Shown here: piece after piece, positions 63,501 through 64,000 of the stretch
Layout of the letters: each line of letters opens with the position of its first letter
Position numbering within the stretch: position 1 is the first letter of the stretch
Assembly: GCF_913063425.1 (NCBI RefSeq)
Contig: NZ_CAJXYK010000011.1
Location: forward strand, 62,001-126,000
Direction: 5' to 3'
Origin: an uncultured Thiohalocapsa sp.
GTDB lineage: Bacteria; Pseudomonadota; Gammaproteobacteria; Chromatiales; Chromatiaceae
Length of the DNA: 64,000 nucleotides
Program-made: the position numbers and the translations under genes
Notes under the pieces: generated by a model
Database searches by the model: none
Told to the model about the DNA's origin: nothing
The model's input: the letters and a program-made list of their open reading frames with translations, nothing else

Positions 63501-64000
63501 AATCAGCGCCTCGATCCATTGGATCAAAACTGCGGCCCTTGCCTGCTGCGCTACCCGTTCTTTCTCAAGGTCCCATTCGTGCTGTGGCACGAACAGCCGC
63601 AGGAACGTGCAGACAGAGGTCAGCAAATCCTTATCGGCGAGCTGTTCCAGCAGGGTCGTTGACGCAAGGACAGGGGTGCCCCTTTTCAGAGTCGCATCCG
63701 GGCTTGCCGGCTCCGGGGGAAAGGCCGCAAGGCCGCGTCTGTGATCCTCCGAGTCGATTGCGTCCTGTTCAAACAGCCGATCAAGTAAGGCGCGCGGGCC
63801 TAGCACAACGCGCTGCCAGCGCTCGGGCAGATCGACCGCTTCCCAATGCCTCAGATCAGGACCATGCAGGGGCAGATAGGTGAGCAGGTACCCATCCATG
63901 GAGTCCATCAGCGCCAGCTCCTGCGCTTGGCGCTCGCCGAGGAGTGCAGAGATGTCATCGGCTGGCGTCGGCCCTTCGGTCAGGTCCGCCAGCTGAATAC
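60477..64000 (-). CDS. Very large uncharacterised protein, partial (N-terminus outside window)
   Basis: More than 1170 residues; the open frame runs unbroken past the first visible ATG (63908) to the right edge with coding-like sequence (LADLTEGPTPADDISALLGE), so the N-terminus lies outside. A region at about 175-250 from that Met (DLLWTDDRHLNGYPATGQTL, LDLLVGRGRLSHAQRFDYLH, LRASNYRFIPLEAEEILHWL) resembles PIN-like nuclease domains found in large multidomain TPR/defence-type proteins. The rest is probably helical-repeat structure. The C-terminus is basic (RAGRRRRRKRAYR). No firm function. It overlaps the broken PIN toxin's tail. Confidence 0.75.
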   Translation of the reverse strand, partial: IQLADLTEGPTPADDISALLGERQAQELALMDSMDGYLLTYLPLHGPDLRHWEAVDLPERWQRVVLGPRALLDRLFEQDAIDSEDHRRGLAAFPPEPASPDATLKRGTPVLASTTLLEQLADKDLLTSVCTFLRLFVPQHEWDLEKERVAQQARAAVLIQWIEALIDRVAEGQRSERYRLVPTMPAEDEGTGQYIACLEGLLKREGQTGDLLWTDDRHLNGYPATGQTLIIGVAEVLDLLVGRGRLSHAQRFDYLHRLRASNYRFIPLEAEEILHWLKRSQPRAGKLQVPEPLLTLARYWAACLAETGGLRFRNDPRHAVGESPFFVSSQSAVATAMRQVWEDRDAGERIRDLRANWLLDNLYLGVADVAHLLPEETSDADMSRVGTDIASLVVAALPMLIPEAKDGKRAVKRRRSNATSYMSWICQRIIEPRLLADAAAVEIAAGQLSSAILAIFGEDDPELLSVIGSHLLKLVPALPRSLRQALHKDQSFMQQLGLAEVSVVEVEKRKFARSELLGAVEAAIAGEEPEIIDLTRRRAVQIRNATEPGSSRPIVDLIDEQGHSLGKHYFPYTELLSSSRALRVQALRENPAWWDGASMDCESVERELGAVSAADERIRRVASLSASSADQHYAELTEEWWQDKRLKIDRCFPPALSAVLTFVRCNDSCAAGPIAERCWENLVRTVPAERGLGECLRRITLLPCPLPADVHRCVATLDVAERREVLQGAAREMFHPIGHLHLIDLLLANADSLPEALSLVQEQIGHLSKPEFASELDLVRTLVDLSYRAFQTEAEQAGIEPRRQLLAAWVHAGRVAGILLAGGASPRPLADDLDVWAPFPVHDLYADGQEPTMDLAWPVQVQVADIVFAGLGTILGRHPDLVPKLDLSVLADRLGSLESGAPDPIEDVYLLRDPALLADSLACLWGGDRSVALTPLIGPEKAQSFAPATFSDRVDACIERLAAEPEHAETWQTLFLTTFHGTLAQETAERLGQVFEQMDLGAVIASDPQLLTPLMEFAVRYRTDRDSVVNLIYSWANDFDDRGVPTTEIAEWLGAEATTELSERIIAWVHRLAIRHPGGTDEEFARLLAGLIRPSARLASALRDPLLSITRRLPFSRHRALHATLIAARARSELPSAEKSPPGPPGTGGSETSAHKKVGLRAGRRRRRKRAYR

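Overview
The window is high-GC DNA with dense proteobacterial gene content. The conserved blocks (LysM–dprA–smg–topA, def–fmt–rsmB–DUF4390–NtrYX-like–trkA–trkH, ubiT/ubiU/ubiV) point to a gammaproteobacterium. K+ uptake genes, a RuBisCO-like protein, anaerobic ubiquinone genes and PEP-CTERM-like exported proteins would fit a relative of the Ectothiorhodospiraceae/Chromatiales. That family-level placement is inference from gene order and content, not a phylogeny. No rRNA, tRNA or CRISPR array was recognised.

Layout. 0–21 kb is housekeeping: a CFA-type methyltransferase, all four bacterial t6A genes together (tsaE, tsaB, tsaC, tsaD), then topA–smg–dprA–LysM on the minus strand, then def–fmt–rsmB–DUF4390–NtrY-like–NtrX-like–trkA–trkH on the plus strand. 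21–27.5 kb holds a tightly overlapping five-gene minus-strand operon: P-loop protein, alpha/beta hydrolase, HlyD-like adaptor, 7TM membrane protein fused to a degenerate ATP-grasp, and an aspartyl/asparaginyl beta-hydroxylase-like dioxygenase. A 53-codon Cys-containing peptide gene lies just beyond it. This is the best candidate for an undescribed system. 27.5–35 kb is gene-poor and decayed: a few small or secreted proteins, a peptide with a lasso-type leader motif, a HAD phosphatase, an IS1182-type transposase remnant, a duplicated TrkH tail and a frameshifted exported protein.

35–50 kb has a TPR protein, an orphan sigma-54 response regulator facing a small membrane peptide, and the operon of circularly permuted ATP-grasp, alpha-E and a transglutaminase homologue that lacks its Cys. 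It continues with malate:quinone oxidoreductase, two exported proteins, an apparently Cys-intact transglutaminase overlapping an N-formylglutamate amidohydrolase-like gene, and a VapBC module next to a GNAT-toxin remnant. 50–57 kb holds a YjbQ/RuBisCO-like operon, a YhcC-type radical SAM protein, ubiU–ubiV facing ubiT, and idi; the Ubi genes provide O2-independent ubiquinone hydroxylation. 57–64 kb has two exported proteins with C-terminal sorting-like tails, a highly structured repeat, a DUF433/PIN module with a damaged toxin, and a very large uncharacterised protein that runs off the right edge.

Intergenic DNA carries several repeat families: a multi-hairpin element in three copies, tandem agccctc repeats, tacggag repeats and short 14–15 bp tandem arrays. 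Coordinates include stop codons. Starts were chosen by ribosome-binding sites, overlaps and family length.
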